A stretch of DNA of 64,000 nt, from NCBI GenBank assembly GCA_023393165.1, contig JAEWMJ010000027.1, positions 1-64,000 on the forward strand, in the 5' to 3' direction. Shown here piece after piece: positions 53,109 through 61,470 of the stretch. This DNA is from Bacillota bacterium. GTDB lineage: Bacteria; Bacillota; Clostridia; Christensenellales; Christensenellaceae. A program made the translations under genes and the position numbers. Under the pieces are notes generated by a model. That model had not been told where the DNA came from, searched no databases, and worked only from the letters and a program-made list of their open reading frames with translations. Position 1 is the stretch's first letter, and every line of letters begins with the position of its first letter.

Positions 53109-53672
53109 TTATTCCAGATTGGCATGTCTCAGTTTAATATTTTGGTTTGCATCCAATCCCTTTATTTCGGCGAGTCTGACAACGAGCGCGTCGCATAAAA
53201 GCAAGGTGCATTGTTCAAAAAGATTTCCGCCGGGCTGGATGGACTTATTTCCGCTTTCTTTTTCCACTTTTGTCGTCGGCGCAGGTATTTTTATGATTGA
53301 ATCCGCCATTTTGCCGATGCTGGAATCTTCAAAAATGGTTATTAACGCAATTTTGGCTCCGATTTTTTTGGCGTTTTGCGCAATCACGCAAAGGCTTCCC
53401 GTTTCTCCCGATCCCGACGCGACGATCAATATATCCTCTTTTCCTATGCTGGGCGTAACCGTTTCCCCCACCACGAAAACCTGAAATCCCAGGTGCATCA
53501 GCCTCATCGCAAACGCCCTTATCATCAGCAGCGACCGCCCCGCGCCGGTTACGTAAACTCTTTTGGCCCGTATGATGTTCTCCAGTAAAGACTCGGCTTG
53601 ATAGTCGTCGATCCTGGCTAATGTGTCCTTTAATTCTTCGGTTATTTTTATACCGCATTCAGTAACTTTCAT
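53109..53672 (-). CDS. hxlB: 6-phospho-3-hexuloisomerase (PHI)
   Basis: A 187-aa SIS-domain isomerase interconverting D-arabino-3-hexulose 6-phosphate and fructose 6-phosphate. Family features are VYVTGAGRSLLMIRAFAMRL, GFQVFVVGE and LIVASGSGETGS. It is encoded 13 bp after HPS. The start at 53672 has AAGGGGG 8 nt upstream; a GTG three codons earlier is possible. In a methylotroph this would fix formaldehyde; here the sugar-operon setting suggests a catabolic role. Confidence 0.92.
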   Translation of the reverse strand: MKVTECGIKITEELKDTLARIDDYQAESLLENIIRAKRVYVTGAGRSLLMIRAFAMRLMHLGFQVFVVGETVTPSIGKEDILIVASGSGETGSLCVIAQNAKKIGAKIALITIFEDSSIGKMADSIIKIPAPTTKVEKESGNKSIQPGGNLFEQCTLLLCDALVVRLAEIKGLDANQNIKLRHANLE

Positions 53673-53685
53673 AAAAAACACCCCC

Positions 53686-54321
53686 TTATTTGTTATCGCT
53701 GATTATTTTTTTCATTTCAATAGCGGCCGCTCTTTTATCCGCCTGATTGGATATTCCGCCGCCAACCACTATGATTTCCGGGGCTTCGCCGGCCGTTTCT
53801 CTTAAAGTTGATAATTTAATGCCGCCGGCGACCGCTGTTTTCGTATTTTTAACCGTGCTGTTTAATACCTTTAATTCATCCAACGGATTTTTACCCGTGT
53901 TCTGAACATCAAAAGCCGTATGGACGCATAAATAGTCCAGCCCGAATTGATCGAGTTCTTTTGATCTTGCGGCAAGATCCCGTACCGCGATCATGTCCGC
54001 CATTACCTGTTTTCCGTATTTCTTTGCCGTTTTAACAACTTCCTTAATTGTGGCGTTTTCCGCGACGCTCAGTACCGTTACAATATCCGCTCCGGCGTCA
54101 AATGCCGATGCGGCTTCGATCCCGCCCCCATCCATGATTTTCAGGTCCGCCAATACGGTCAGATCAGGAAATGCGTCTTTGACTTTTTTTACGGCATGGA
54201 CTCCCTCCCTGATGATCATGGGAGTTCCGATTTCCACAATATCGATCACATCCGCCAAACCCTTCAGTATTTCTATTGACTGTGGGATATCGAACATATC
54301 CAGCGCCAATTGCAGTTTCAT
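53686..54321 (-). CDS. hxlA: 3-hexulose-6-phosphate synthase (HPS)
   Basis: A 211-aa OMP-decarboxylase-suprafamily TIM barrel that reversibly condenses formaldehyde with D-ribulose 5-phosphate. Key motifs are LQLALDM, EIGTPMIIREG, the metal/catalytic ADLKIMDGG (usual HPS DLKTMDAG) and VAGGIKLSTL. The related 3-keto-L-gulonate-6-phosphate decarboxylase is the main alternative, but the adjacent PHI favours HPS. AGGAGG precedes the ATG. Confidence 0.9.
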   Translation of the reverse strand: MKLQLALDMFDIPQSIEILKGLADVIDIVEIGTPMIIREGVHAVKKVKDAFPDLTVLADLKIMDGGGIEAASAFDAGADIVTVLSVAENATIKEVVKTAKKYGKQVMADMIAVRDLAARSKELDQFGLDYLCVHTAFDVQNTGKNPLDELKVLNSTVKNTKTAVAGGIKLSTLRETAGEAPEIIVVGGGISNQADKRAAAIEMKKIISDNK

Positions 54322-54343
54322 AATTCATCCTCCTATTCGTTCA

Positions 54344-55153
54344 TTATTTATTGATCAACATGGACATCATAGTGTCTTCATGACCTTCCGGATTTAAAAG
54401 ATAGTTGAATTTCTCAGGATTTTCGATAAAGCTCTGATACACAGGCTTATTGAAAACTATGCCCATATCGGGGTTATCCCTTACCGTTACAAACTTCGCC
54501 TGCGGCGCTTTGCCGTATGCCGGGTTCTTTACTGCGGCCAGTTTGCCGTCTTTTTTTAAAAGATAATGGCTCATTCCGTTATTAGCTTTTACCGGGCCAT
54601 AAAATAAAGGACACGCTACAACGGCGATATTGCTGAAAACCATCGGGCCGTCGCCCGCATTGATCGAACAGTGCCCGTATAACGGCGGAATTACGATGGA
54701 TTGCCCCTCGTTAACTTCCACAAACATAAAATCTTCAACGGTCAGATCGCCTGTGTTTGTCTCAAAATCATTGACTTTTTGAAGAACATACACCGCCTTT
54801 CCTTTAATCACTTCATAAATCTCGGGATAGGTGCTTTTTTTCTGAGGAATAAAGCCATGATAATGTCCCGATGTTTTTTTGCATTCATTGCCGACCGCGC
54901 CGGGCATAATGACCGTTATATCGTATCTGAAATCATAACGGCCGAATAACTCCTGGTCTTCTGGCCGGGTAATGCCGCGGTAAAAATCGTACATAGCTTC
55001 TTCTTCATCGGAAATCGAATCCGCATAAAGCAAGTTCCCCATATCTCTGACAACTCTCCGGCCATACCCGTTATGAATAACGTCTGGGCCGAAGTAGAGC
55101 AGATTTGTTTCATCGTCCAAATAAACCGGCAACCCCGATTTTTCTAATATCAA
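54344..55153 (-). CDS. Cupin-type glucose-6-phosphate isomerase
   Basis: A 269-aa protein of the archaeal-type PGI (PF06560) family, unrelated to classical Pgi. Metal ligands are visible in GHYHGF (two His), EIYEVIKG (Glu) and LYGHCSINAG (His). It isomerises a hexose 6-phosphate and is the first gene of operon D. About 80 extra N-terminal residues precede the minimal cupin. The start is TTG with GGGAGG 7 nt upstream. Its exact aldose may differ from glucose in this setting. Confidence 0.85.
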   Translation of the reverse strand: MILEKSGLPVYLDDETNLLYFGPDVIHNGYGRRVVRDMGNLLYADSISDEEEAMYDFYRGITRPEDQELFGRYDFRYDITVIMPGAVGNECKKTSGHYHGFIPQKKSTYPEIYEVIKGKAVYVLQKVNDFETNTGDLTVEDFMFVEVNEGQSIVIPPLYGHCSINAGDGPMVFSNIAVVACPLFYGPVKANNGMSHYLLKKDGKLAAVKNPAYGKAPQAKFVTVRDNPDMGIVFNKPVYQSFIENPEKFNYLLNPEGHEDTMMSMLINK

Positions 55154-55210
55154 TGTTAAACCTCCCGCTTCTTTATTTAATTTTTTATTGGAATCATTTG
55201 TTATGTTAAG

Positions 55211-55239
55211 AATTTATCACAACGATATGCGTATGTCAA
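55211..55239 (-). promoter_or_regulatory. Promoter of sugar operon D
   Basis: TTGACA, 17 nt, TAAATT on the minus strand, 58 bp before the first gene. GTTGACATA, GTTGTGATA and TTAACATAAC repeat around it and could be DeoR contacts. Confidence 0.7.
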
Positions 55240-55355
55240 CATATTTTTAATGATTTCGTTAATTTTTTTATTGATTTCAGTAATTTATGTGTTTATTATT
55301 AAATTAATATTATTTTTATTATCGTTTTATGCGATTTTAGCGCTGATCCAGGCAA

Positions 55356-55382
55356 CAAAAAGAGCGGCCTTATTAAGGCCGC
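55356..55382 (-). terminator. Terminator of the cysteine-rich hypothetical gene
   Basis: An 8-bp perfect stem GCGGCCTT/AAGGCCGC with a 3-nt loop followed on the minus strand by TCTTTTTG, 20 bp past the stop codon at 55403. Confidence 0.8.
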
Positions 55383-55402
55383 CCGAGATAAAGCGTATCC
55401 GG

Positions 55403-55951
55403 CTATTTCCAGATGGAACCGTGAGGAATGATTTTCTGAAGGCATACGTCATCGCCCATTTTTATACTTTTTAGCAATTCAACCTCGACCCCGCAGCCAA
55501 AGGCTTTTTCAAAAAGGACCTTGCTGTAGCCCGCAGTGCATTGGCACCATGTATCTGTGTCCAGTTTATCGACACCCATAAGCATCGGGCAGGGACAAGA
55601 CCGGAATTCGAGATAGAGTTCCCCGTTTACGCAAGATAATCCGGCCGCTTTTGCTTTGTCCAGGCCCGCAAATTCTTCCAAATTTGAAGACGATTCGACC
55701 AGTTCTTTCACCAAAGCCAGTTTTTCATCCATTCCGTATCCGCATTGGCAGTTCATCCTGATCCGCTTTACATCGGACCTGTCAAAATGGTTTTCCAGCC
55801 GGTTCATGGTGGATTTCACCCATGCGGCGTCATCCTCTTTTGAAGATTTACCGTCTTCCCCGTATACAATTTCTGCTGCTGTTTCGTCGCCGCCGGCGGC
55901 TTTTACCGCTCCGTAAATTACCTGTTCCTGGATCTTTCTGATATCAAACAT
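55403..55951 (-). CDS. Cysteine-rich hypothetical protein
   Basis: A 182-aa soluble protein of unknown function (possibly a DUF6144-type family, from memory). Cysteines cluster as RMNCQCGYG (~85), LSCVNG, RSCPCPML and DTWCQCTAGY, and the C-terminus has MGDDVCLQKI, resembling the GDxxC motif of V4R-like small-molecule domains. The spacing would suit a metal or Fe-S site. It has a GAGG RBS and its own terminator, so it is monocistronic. Confidence 0.8.
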   Translation of the reverse strand: MFDIRKIQEQVIYGAVKAAGGDETAAEIVYGEDGKSSKEDDAAWVKSTMNRLENHFDRSDVKRIRMNCQCGYGMDEKLALVKELVESSSNLEEFAGLDKAKAAGLSCVNGELYLEFRSCPCPMLMGVDKLDTDTWCQCTAGYSKVLFEKAFGCGVEVELLKSIKMGDDVCLQKIIPHGSIWK

Positions 55952-56311
55952 AATATTAACCTCATTTCTTTTTCTGTGAAATGTGGTTTAAAAGCTCCAT
56001 GAATAAAAAAGCGCACCCAAAATAGTGTGCGGCTGCATAAAGGCATTTTCACACAACTTATCCACTATTCACTAAGTTTCAAACGCATCACAAATACAGG
56101 CTATATTTTATAGCCACAGTTCTTATTTTTCATTTGAAAGCTAGCGATAGATCGGATCAAGCATGTTTAATGTCCTTTCAGTATGAATATTTGTTTTATA
56201 TTACCATATAAAGATCATCCAGTCAAAGCGCTTTTATGCAACTTCAACTTAATTTTCATCTTAAGGTTTATGTTTCGCTTTAAAGATATATCAGGCTCTT
56301 TTAACCCCGCT
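55952..56311. other. Intergenic region with no recognised gene
   Basis: 360 bp of AT-rich DNA. It holds a short hairpin GGCTATA/TATAGCC near 56100 and one DnaA-box-like TTATCCACT near 56061. Neither is enough to call an origin or RNA. The promoter of the upstream-transcribed hypothetical gene is presumably here. Confidence 0.5.
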
Positions 56312-57220
56312 TTAAATTCCAAGGACGTTATCCATTATGAACCCTGTCAGGCACGCAAACAGAATGGTGAATATCAGATAACCAGCAAAACCTTTAGCGC
56401 CAAGAACAATTTTAACTGCGCCAAGATTGGTGATTTTAGTCGCTGGGCCGGTTATCATAAACGCGGCGGCAGCTCCCATACTCATGCCGGACTCCAGCCA
56501 TTCTTTCAGCAATGGAATCGTTCCCCCACCGCAAACATATAACGGAACTCCTATTGTCGCGGCCAAGAGCACGCCAAAGCCCCTCTGGCTTCCAAAAATG
56601 CCGGCAAATGCATCCGCAGGCACATACCGCTGAAACAATGCCGAGAGAGCGACGCCAACTAAAAAATAGCCTGCCGTTGCCCTGACGTTTCTCCAAATGT
56701 TTTTTAGCAGACGCATAAGCATATTAGGATCAGTATCCCTGCTTTCCGATGCGGTAAAACCGGAAAAATTGAAAAATTTCCTGTTCCGGCAAATTAAGCG
56801 AACGCAAAGCCCCGCCGTAATTCCGCAGGCAAGGCATGAAAAAATACGCACGAATAAACCTGTCTGTCCAAGGGCTGCGCTATAAATGAGCAACTGGGGA
56901 TTCAGCAGAATGGAACTCATCATAAACGCGGCCAGCCAGTCGTCCCTCATACCTTTTTGCGAAAAAGAGGCGGCGATCGGTATGGTTCCATACATGCATA
57001 TAGGAGAGGCAATTCCAATCAGGCTCGCAAAAACCAATCCCAATGGTCCAATACGTTTGTTTTGCATCGCGCTGAACAAACGGTGTATCTTATCCTTGCC
57101 AAAAACAGATATAACCGAACCAAAGACAATGCCGAATACCCAATAGTATATGATTTGGTTTAACTGGACGCAGTAATAAAACCATAAATAAATAAACTCA
57201 CGTCTGATAATTTCCAGCAT
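56312..57220 (-). CDS. Permease of the DUF318/ArsP-like family
   Basis: About 302 aa with eight or more hydrophobic helices. Repeated motifs GIASPICMYGTIPIAASF and GVPLYVCGGGTIPLLKEW, each with a Cys in a Gly-rich stretch, are typical of the SO_0444/ArsP/DUF318 permeases, some of which export organoarsenicals. The ATG at 57220 overlaps the end of the DUF362 gene, so it is coupled to it; the RBS is weak. No ars regulator is nearby. The substrate is unknown. Confidence 0.8.
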   Translation of the reverse strand: MLEIIRREFIYLWFYYCVQLNQIIYYWVFGIVFGSVISVFGKDKIHRLFSAMQNKRIGPLGLVFASLIGIASPICMYGTIPIAASFSQKGMRDDWLAAFMMSSILLNPQLLIYSAALGQTGLFVRIFSCLACGITAGLCVRLICRNRKFFNFSGFTASESRDTDPNMLMRLLKNIWRNVRATAGYFLVGVALSALFQRYVPADAFAGIFGSQRGFGVLLAATIGVPLYVCGGGTIPLLKEWLESGMSMGAAAAFMITGPATKITNLGAVKIVLGAKGFAGYLIFTILFACLTGFIMDNVLGI

Positions 57221-57221
57221 C

Positions 57222-58292
57222 TCATTTATCAAGCTTAATCAGATTATAATTTTCACTGCCCAGTCCGATCTGCTGCGCATAATCCAGCGTGTGGACCCCT
57301 TTCAGTGCTTCGATGCGCTTAACCAAAGCCTCTCCGTCCGAAGCCGCATAAACAAGATCAATGCAAGCCTTATCCAGCGCCACCGGATCCAGCGAAGCAA
57401 GAATACCGATATCCTCCATCCGCGGGGGCGCCGGGTGCGAATCGCAGTCGCAGTCGACGGATAAATTGTTCATTACATTGATATACAGGATATTATCGCC
57501 GCGGTCGTCCGCGACAGCTTTTGCGGCCTCCGCCATGGACTCCAGAAAGTTGGTGTCTGCCGACCTTCCCGCGGCCTGCAGCCATGCATCGGTAATGCCT
57601 GCGCCTGCATTGTGTATATTATTCTTCCCGTTTACCGACGCGATTCCAATCGACATATTCTTGATCGCTCCGCCGTAACCGGCCACTGCGTGGCCCTTAA
57701 AATGAGAAAGGATGACAAAAAAATCATAGTTCTCATAATGGGACCCTACCAAGTCTTCTTTCAAATGGGCGCCATTTAGAACCGGCAGACTAACTTCGCC
57801 TTCCTGATCCAGAATATCCATGGACGTATAAGCGGTGAATCCGTGATCCTCGGCTGCCTGCATGTGCATTGCAGTGGTAGCGCGCAGGCCGCCGTAAGCC
57901 GTATTGCTGTCCACGAACGAACCGTTCACAGACAGAACAAAGTCTTTAATAAGGTCAGGAGAAAGGTAGTAATTGCCGCCCGGTTCGCCTACGGTGAGTT
58001 TAACAGCCACATTGCCTGCCGCCTGGCGTTCCAAAGCATTATATACGTCTATCAAACCGCTTGGGCTTATGTCGGTTGTCATATAGACATTGGGAACTTG
58101 CTCTGTTTTACTGCCTGCAGCAGACCCTTCAGTTCCGGATGGAGCGGCGGCGGCAGTACTCCCGGCGGGCTGCGCTGAGACGGTTTCACTTTCTGAAGCG
58201 GCGTTTTTTGCACCTTCGCCGGTAGCGGCACAGCCCGCAATAAAAGTTATTAACAGAACAGCCGCAAAAAGGATAGATAAATATTTTTTCAT
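57222..58292 (-). CDS. DUF362-domain lipoprotein
   Basis: 356 aa. A signal peptide with lipobox IAGC (~residue 19) and a Ser/Ala-rich linker precede a DUF362 domain (from NVYMTTDISPSG to the end). Features include HFKGHAVAGYGGAIKNMSIG and DCDCDSHPAP, a possible metal-binding Asp/Cys patch. The cytoplasmic ferredoxin half found in many DUF362 proteins is absent. It sits between LarC1 and the permease in an apparent three-gene operon. Function unknown. Confidence 0.83.
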   Translation of the reverse strand: MKKYLSILFAAVLLITFIAGCAATGEGAKNAASESETVSAQPAGSTAAAAPSGTEGSAAGSKTEQVPNVYMTTDISPSGLIDVYNALERQAAGNVAVKLTVGEPGGNYYLSPDLIKDFVLSVNGSFVDSNTAYGGLRATTAMHMQAAEDHGFTAYTSMDILDQEGEVSLPVLNGAHLKEDLVGSHYENYDFFVILSHFKGHAVAGYGGAIKNMSIGIASVNGKNNIHNAGAGITDAWLQAAGRSADTNFLESMAEAAKAVADDRGDNILYINVMNNLSVDCDCDSHPAPPRMEDIGILASLDPVALDKACIDLVYAASDGEALVKRIEALKGVHTLDYAQQIGLGSENYNLIKLDK

Positions 58293-58351
58293 TGTCATAA
58301 TCCCCCTCAGGTTTATATTTTTAAATTTATATAACGTTTTTATATCTTTTC

Positions 58352-59209
58352 TTAATCCATAACCGTCTCCTGCAATAGTACGTTATCATAAACGTTCCTC
58401 TCACCAAGAAGAACGCGCAGAAAACTTGCAATGCCAAAATCCTTTTTGCCCATTCCGTATCCGGCTTTGCCCACCGCCATTTTGGGCATTGGGCCGAAGC
58501 GGGTGGCAAAATGTTTTAATACCGCCGCCCCTGTGGGAGTGCAAAGTTCTCCTCTGATCTCCCCGCAATAACTCGGAACCCCCTGCAGAATATAAGCCGT
58601 TGCCGGAGCAGGAACGGGTAAAACTCCATGAGAACACCGGATAAAACCGCTGCCCACATGTATGGGCGACACCACAACTTCTTCCGGTGAGATTTCATCC
58701 ATCAAAAAACATATACCCACAATATCCACAATCGCATCCATATCTCCGACCTCGTGAAAATGAATCTGCTCCACCGTGCCGCCATGCACGTAAGCTTCTG
58801 CTTCCGCAATTGTTTGATAGATGGACAAAGCGTGTTTTTTAATGTCCGCCGATATGCTTAGTCCGGAAATAATTCCGGAAATGTCGCTGAATTTTGTGTG
58901 ACGGTGTTCGTGCGCTTTTTTATGGATTTTATAATCATGTACATTGAGTGGCTGGTTAGGGCAACCGACCGCATATTCCGCGACATCCAGGTCGGTGCTT
59001 TCCTCTTCAATACCGTTTATGTTTACCGATATGCAGGTTCCGGTAACGCCGTGTTTTGACACGGTTTGATTCTTAACCCGAACCCCATCCAATCCCAGGG
59101 AATTTATCTTTGAGATAAAGCCTTCGCTGTCCTCTACAAGTTCCAGAAGCGAGCCCATCACCATATCCCCTGCAGCCCCCATGCCACAATCAAAATACAA
59201 TGTTTTCAT
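58352..59209 (-). CDS. larC1: LarC1 half of the nickel-pincer cofactor protein LarC
   Basis: About 285 aa matching the N-terminal domain of LarC, which inserts nickel into the pincer cofactor of lactate racemase-type enzymes. Motifs include LYFDCGMGAAGDMVMGSLLE, a His-rich HEHRHTKFSD, and IHFHEVGDMDAIVDIVG. The protein stops (VLLQETVMD) about where the LarC2 domain would begin. Only ~60 bp remain before the next gene, so LarC2 is absent in every frame. larB and larE are not in the window. GGGAGG lies 6 nt before the ATG. Confidence 0.87.
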   Translation of the reverse strand: MKTLYFDCGMGAAGDMVMGSLLELVEDSEGFISKINSLGLDGVRVKNQTVSKHGVTGTCISVNINGIEEESTDLDVAEYAVGCPNQPLNVHDYKIHKKAHEHRHTKFSDISGIISGLSISADIKKHALSIYQTIAEAEAYVHGGTVEQIHFHEVGDMDAIVDIVGICFLMDEISPEEVVVSPIHVGSGFIRCSHGVLPVPAPATAYILQGVPSYCGEIRGELCTPTGAAVLKHFATRFGPMPKMAVGKAGYGMGKKDFGIASFLRVLLGERNVYDNVLLQETVMD

Positions 59210-59603
59210 ACAAGTCCTCCCTTTTGTTAAGGATATTTGCATTATGCCCGGCATCACCCCCATTGCCTTTACACAACAGACGTATCGCCTGCAAGGAAGC
59301 CGATACAGTCAGCCGGATCGCATGTAGTTTATTGTCATGAGAAAAAGATGTGATGAAACGTGCGGGATTGAAATCTCTATTTCTCAGTTGAAGAATAAGG
59401 TTATTTTTGAATGCGCGAACAATAATCAGGTAATTATGTAAAAGTTTAACATTATATAGAATATAATACATAAAAAAGTATTTGTAAAGCACTTTTTTCA
59501 TACATTTTGATTATATTATGACGGCTGTCTTAAATATTTCTATAAGGCATTTTCACATAATTATCGATCAGTATGATTCAAACGTAAAACATACAAGCGC
59601 CGC
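59210..59603. other. Intergenic leader upstream of larC1
   Basis: A 103-aa minus-strand frame crosses this gap but runs into larC1 out of frame and has no RBS, so it is not called. The minus strand just before larC1 contains GGCAATG and GCCGGGC. These faintly recall NiCo riboswitch segments but lack the required helices. No firm element is assigned. Confidence 0.4.
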
Positions 59604-61217
59604 TCAAAATCCCTTGTTTCTGTCAATAATACTCCCGTCGACCGCATTTACAGTAAGAAAACTATACGTAATGCCGCCAAAGGACTGCGTAAAACGCTTG
59701 CCGTCCTGCTCTGTAATTTGTGTGAAAGTTCCGAAGAAATCCCATACGGGAACGAGCAGCCCCTGGCTGTTGTTGTTTTGTTCGGTGACCCGCATGAGTC
59801 CAAGCCGCACTTCTGTGATGTTCATATCCACTTCCGCCGATTCAGTCCATGCGTTGGCAGTGACGATCTTCTTTTTAAAAATATCTTCGATTTGCTCGAA
59901 CGGAAGCATGGAAGCGCTATGCACCAGCGTATCCAGAATACGGTAAGGCGCGTTCCACTTAAGCTCCACGATGCCGCCGTCGTCTATAACAAATGTGATC
60001 CGTTCATAATACCAAAGCCTTGCCTGGCTGTCCATACCTCCGCTTGCACACTCTACATCAGTGCATGTTACGGGAACGCCGTTCACCACTCTTACGTATT
60101 GCAGCTCATATGCTTTGAGAAGATTTCCCCTTCGGACAGTGTTTGCCCAGGTTTGCCCGGATCCGCCGATCACCTTATCACATCTTTCGCAAACAAAATC
60201 CTGTATGCCCGCTTGTTTTAAAAAATCATCTGCGATCCTTTGCGCCTGGTCTGTGGACATGGTTGGATACCGTAAGTCTTTTGCAGTTTCTATATCCGCC
60301 GGATTGTAATCCGGGTTTTGACTATTCCAATCATCCTCCGAAAAATAAAACCCGTATGAAGGATCATTGTCCCTGCGGCTGGCGTAGTACAACCTGCTCA
60401 TTTGCTCGTTGCTGTAAAAAATCAGCGTACGCATGCCGCCTTTTGGGTTTATCTGCGCAACTCTTAAACTCTCGTATGGGTTCTCTTTATAGTTCAGTTG
60501 TTGTTCCGCGGTAAGCCCATCCGGCATGGGCAGCACTTCGGGGGCTCCCGAAACCTCCACCAGTTTCCTTTGATCCGAAGCTGTTGAAAGCATTTTCTCT
60601 ATAAATGCGATACTTTCGTTCACCTGATCCAAAGGGTTATAAGCCGACATGCTGGCCGCGTTGCCGGGCGCACTGCTTTCAGGGCTGCCTGAGGCGTCCG
60701 CTGTTTCGTCTGCCCCGCCGTTATCCAGTTCCGGATGAAGGGGGCTCATCCCTTGTTGTTTCAGCCGGGATCTTCTTTGCTTCAATTGTACCAGCGCATC
60801 GGTTAATTCTGCCTTTGTTTCTCCGGATAAAGCATCCGGATCATAATACTTGCCGTCATCGAAGAAAATATTCTTTATTTTTTCTACCGTCTCCTGGTTG
60901 AACGGTTGTCCCTCCACTCTTACGATTGGGATGCTGTCAGCGTCCGGCAAAACGATATCTGCGTCAACCGACGCTTTAAATTTGCCGTCTCCGCTCTGTA
61001 CTGCTGCCTGACATCTATCCGGAACGTTTAATCTTTCCTTCAGGCTCCCGTTTGAATCCTGATAGGACATTGCCTGCGAGAGCATGTTTTGCATATCTTT
61101 GCCAACCACTGCGGATTTTTGAGGCGTTGGCTGACAGGCTGTCAGGCAGTATACAAACAGTATGACGATCAATATTTCAGCAATCAATTTCATACTTCGT
61201 TTGCCCTTATTTTTCAT
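59604..61217 (-). CDS. Large lipoprotein of unknown function (DUF6034-like)
   Basis: A 537-aa secreted lipoprotein. The signal peptide ends in the lipobox LTAC (~residue 27). The rest is a mixed soluble domain with a Ser/Ala/Gly-rich stretch at ~175-205 and a central CERCDK pair of cysteines. I associate it, with limited certainty, with the DUF6034 lipoproteins of Clostridia. AGGGGG precedes the ATG at 61217; the frame is open 12 codons further upstream without an RBS. Monocistronic, with a clear promoter. Confidence 0.8.
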   Translation of the reverse strand: MKNKGKRSMKLIAEILIVILFVYCLTACQPTPQKSAVVGKDMQNMLSQAMSYQDSNGSLKERLNVPDRCQAAVQSGDGKFKASVDADIVLPDADSIPIVRVEGQPFNQETVEKIKNIFFDDGKYYDPDALSGETKAELTDALVQLKQRRSRLKQQGMSPLHPELDNGGADETADASGSPESSAPGNAASMSAYNPLDQVNESIAFIEKMLSTASDQRKLVEVSGAPEVLPMPDGLTAEQQLNYKENPYESLRVAQINPKGGMRTLIFYSNEQMSRLYYASRRDNDPSYGFYFSEDDWNSQNPDYNPADIETAKDLRYPTMSTDQAQRIADDFLKQAGIQDFVCERCDKVIGGSGQTWANTVRRGNLLKAYELQYVRVVNGVPVTCTDVECASGGMDSQARLWYYERITFVIDDGGIVELKWNAPYRILDTLVHSASMLPFEQIEDIFKKKIVTANAWTESAEVDMNITEVRLGLMRVTEQNNNSQGLLVPVWDFFGTFTQITEQDGKRFTQSFGGITYSFLTVNAVDGSIIDRNKGF

Positions 61218-61270
61218 ACCGACACCCCCTGTTCTTTCCGCATTATTTTCCATTACCTGTTAATATTGTT

Positions 61271-61299
61271 ATTATACAACATGCCTGGACTTTGTCCAA
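61271..61299 (-). promoter_or_regulatory. Promoter of the DUF6034-like gene
   Basis: TTGGAC, 17 nt, TATAAT on the minus strand, 54 bp upstream of the start codon. Confidence 0.7.
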
Positions 61300-61470
61300 T
61301 ATAAAATAACGGTTATAGCGTCCAATGGCTATAAGGAAACAAAACCGGCCGAATGTGTGAATTTGCAACACCAGGGGCATTTTGTTACCCCTGTATTTTA
61401 CACATGCAATATATAATCATAATAGTTTACTGAATCTCATTCAATCTCAGCTGAATAAGGAGGATCTGTT

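Noticed and set aside
56040..56080. DnaA-box-like TTATCCACT
   Set aside because: A single box without a cluster, AT-rich unwinding repeats or dnaA/dnaN nearby does not make an origin. Another TTATCCACA lies inside the PAP2 gene.
59210..59310. GGCAATG and GCCGGGC before larC1, recalling NiCo riboswitch segments
   Set aside because: The helices that must separate these segments, and the closing GGGACAG strand, are not found. Likely chance.
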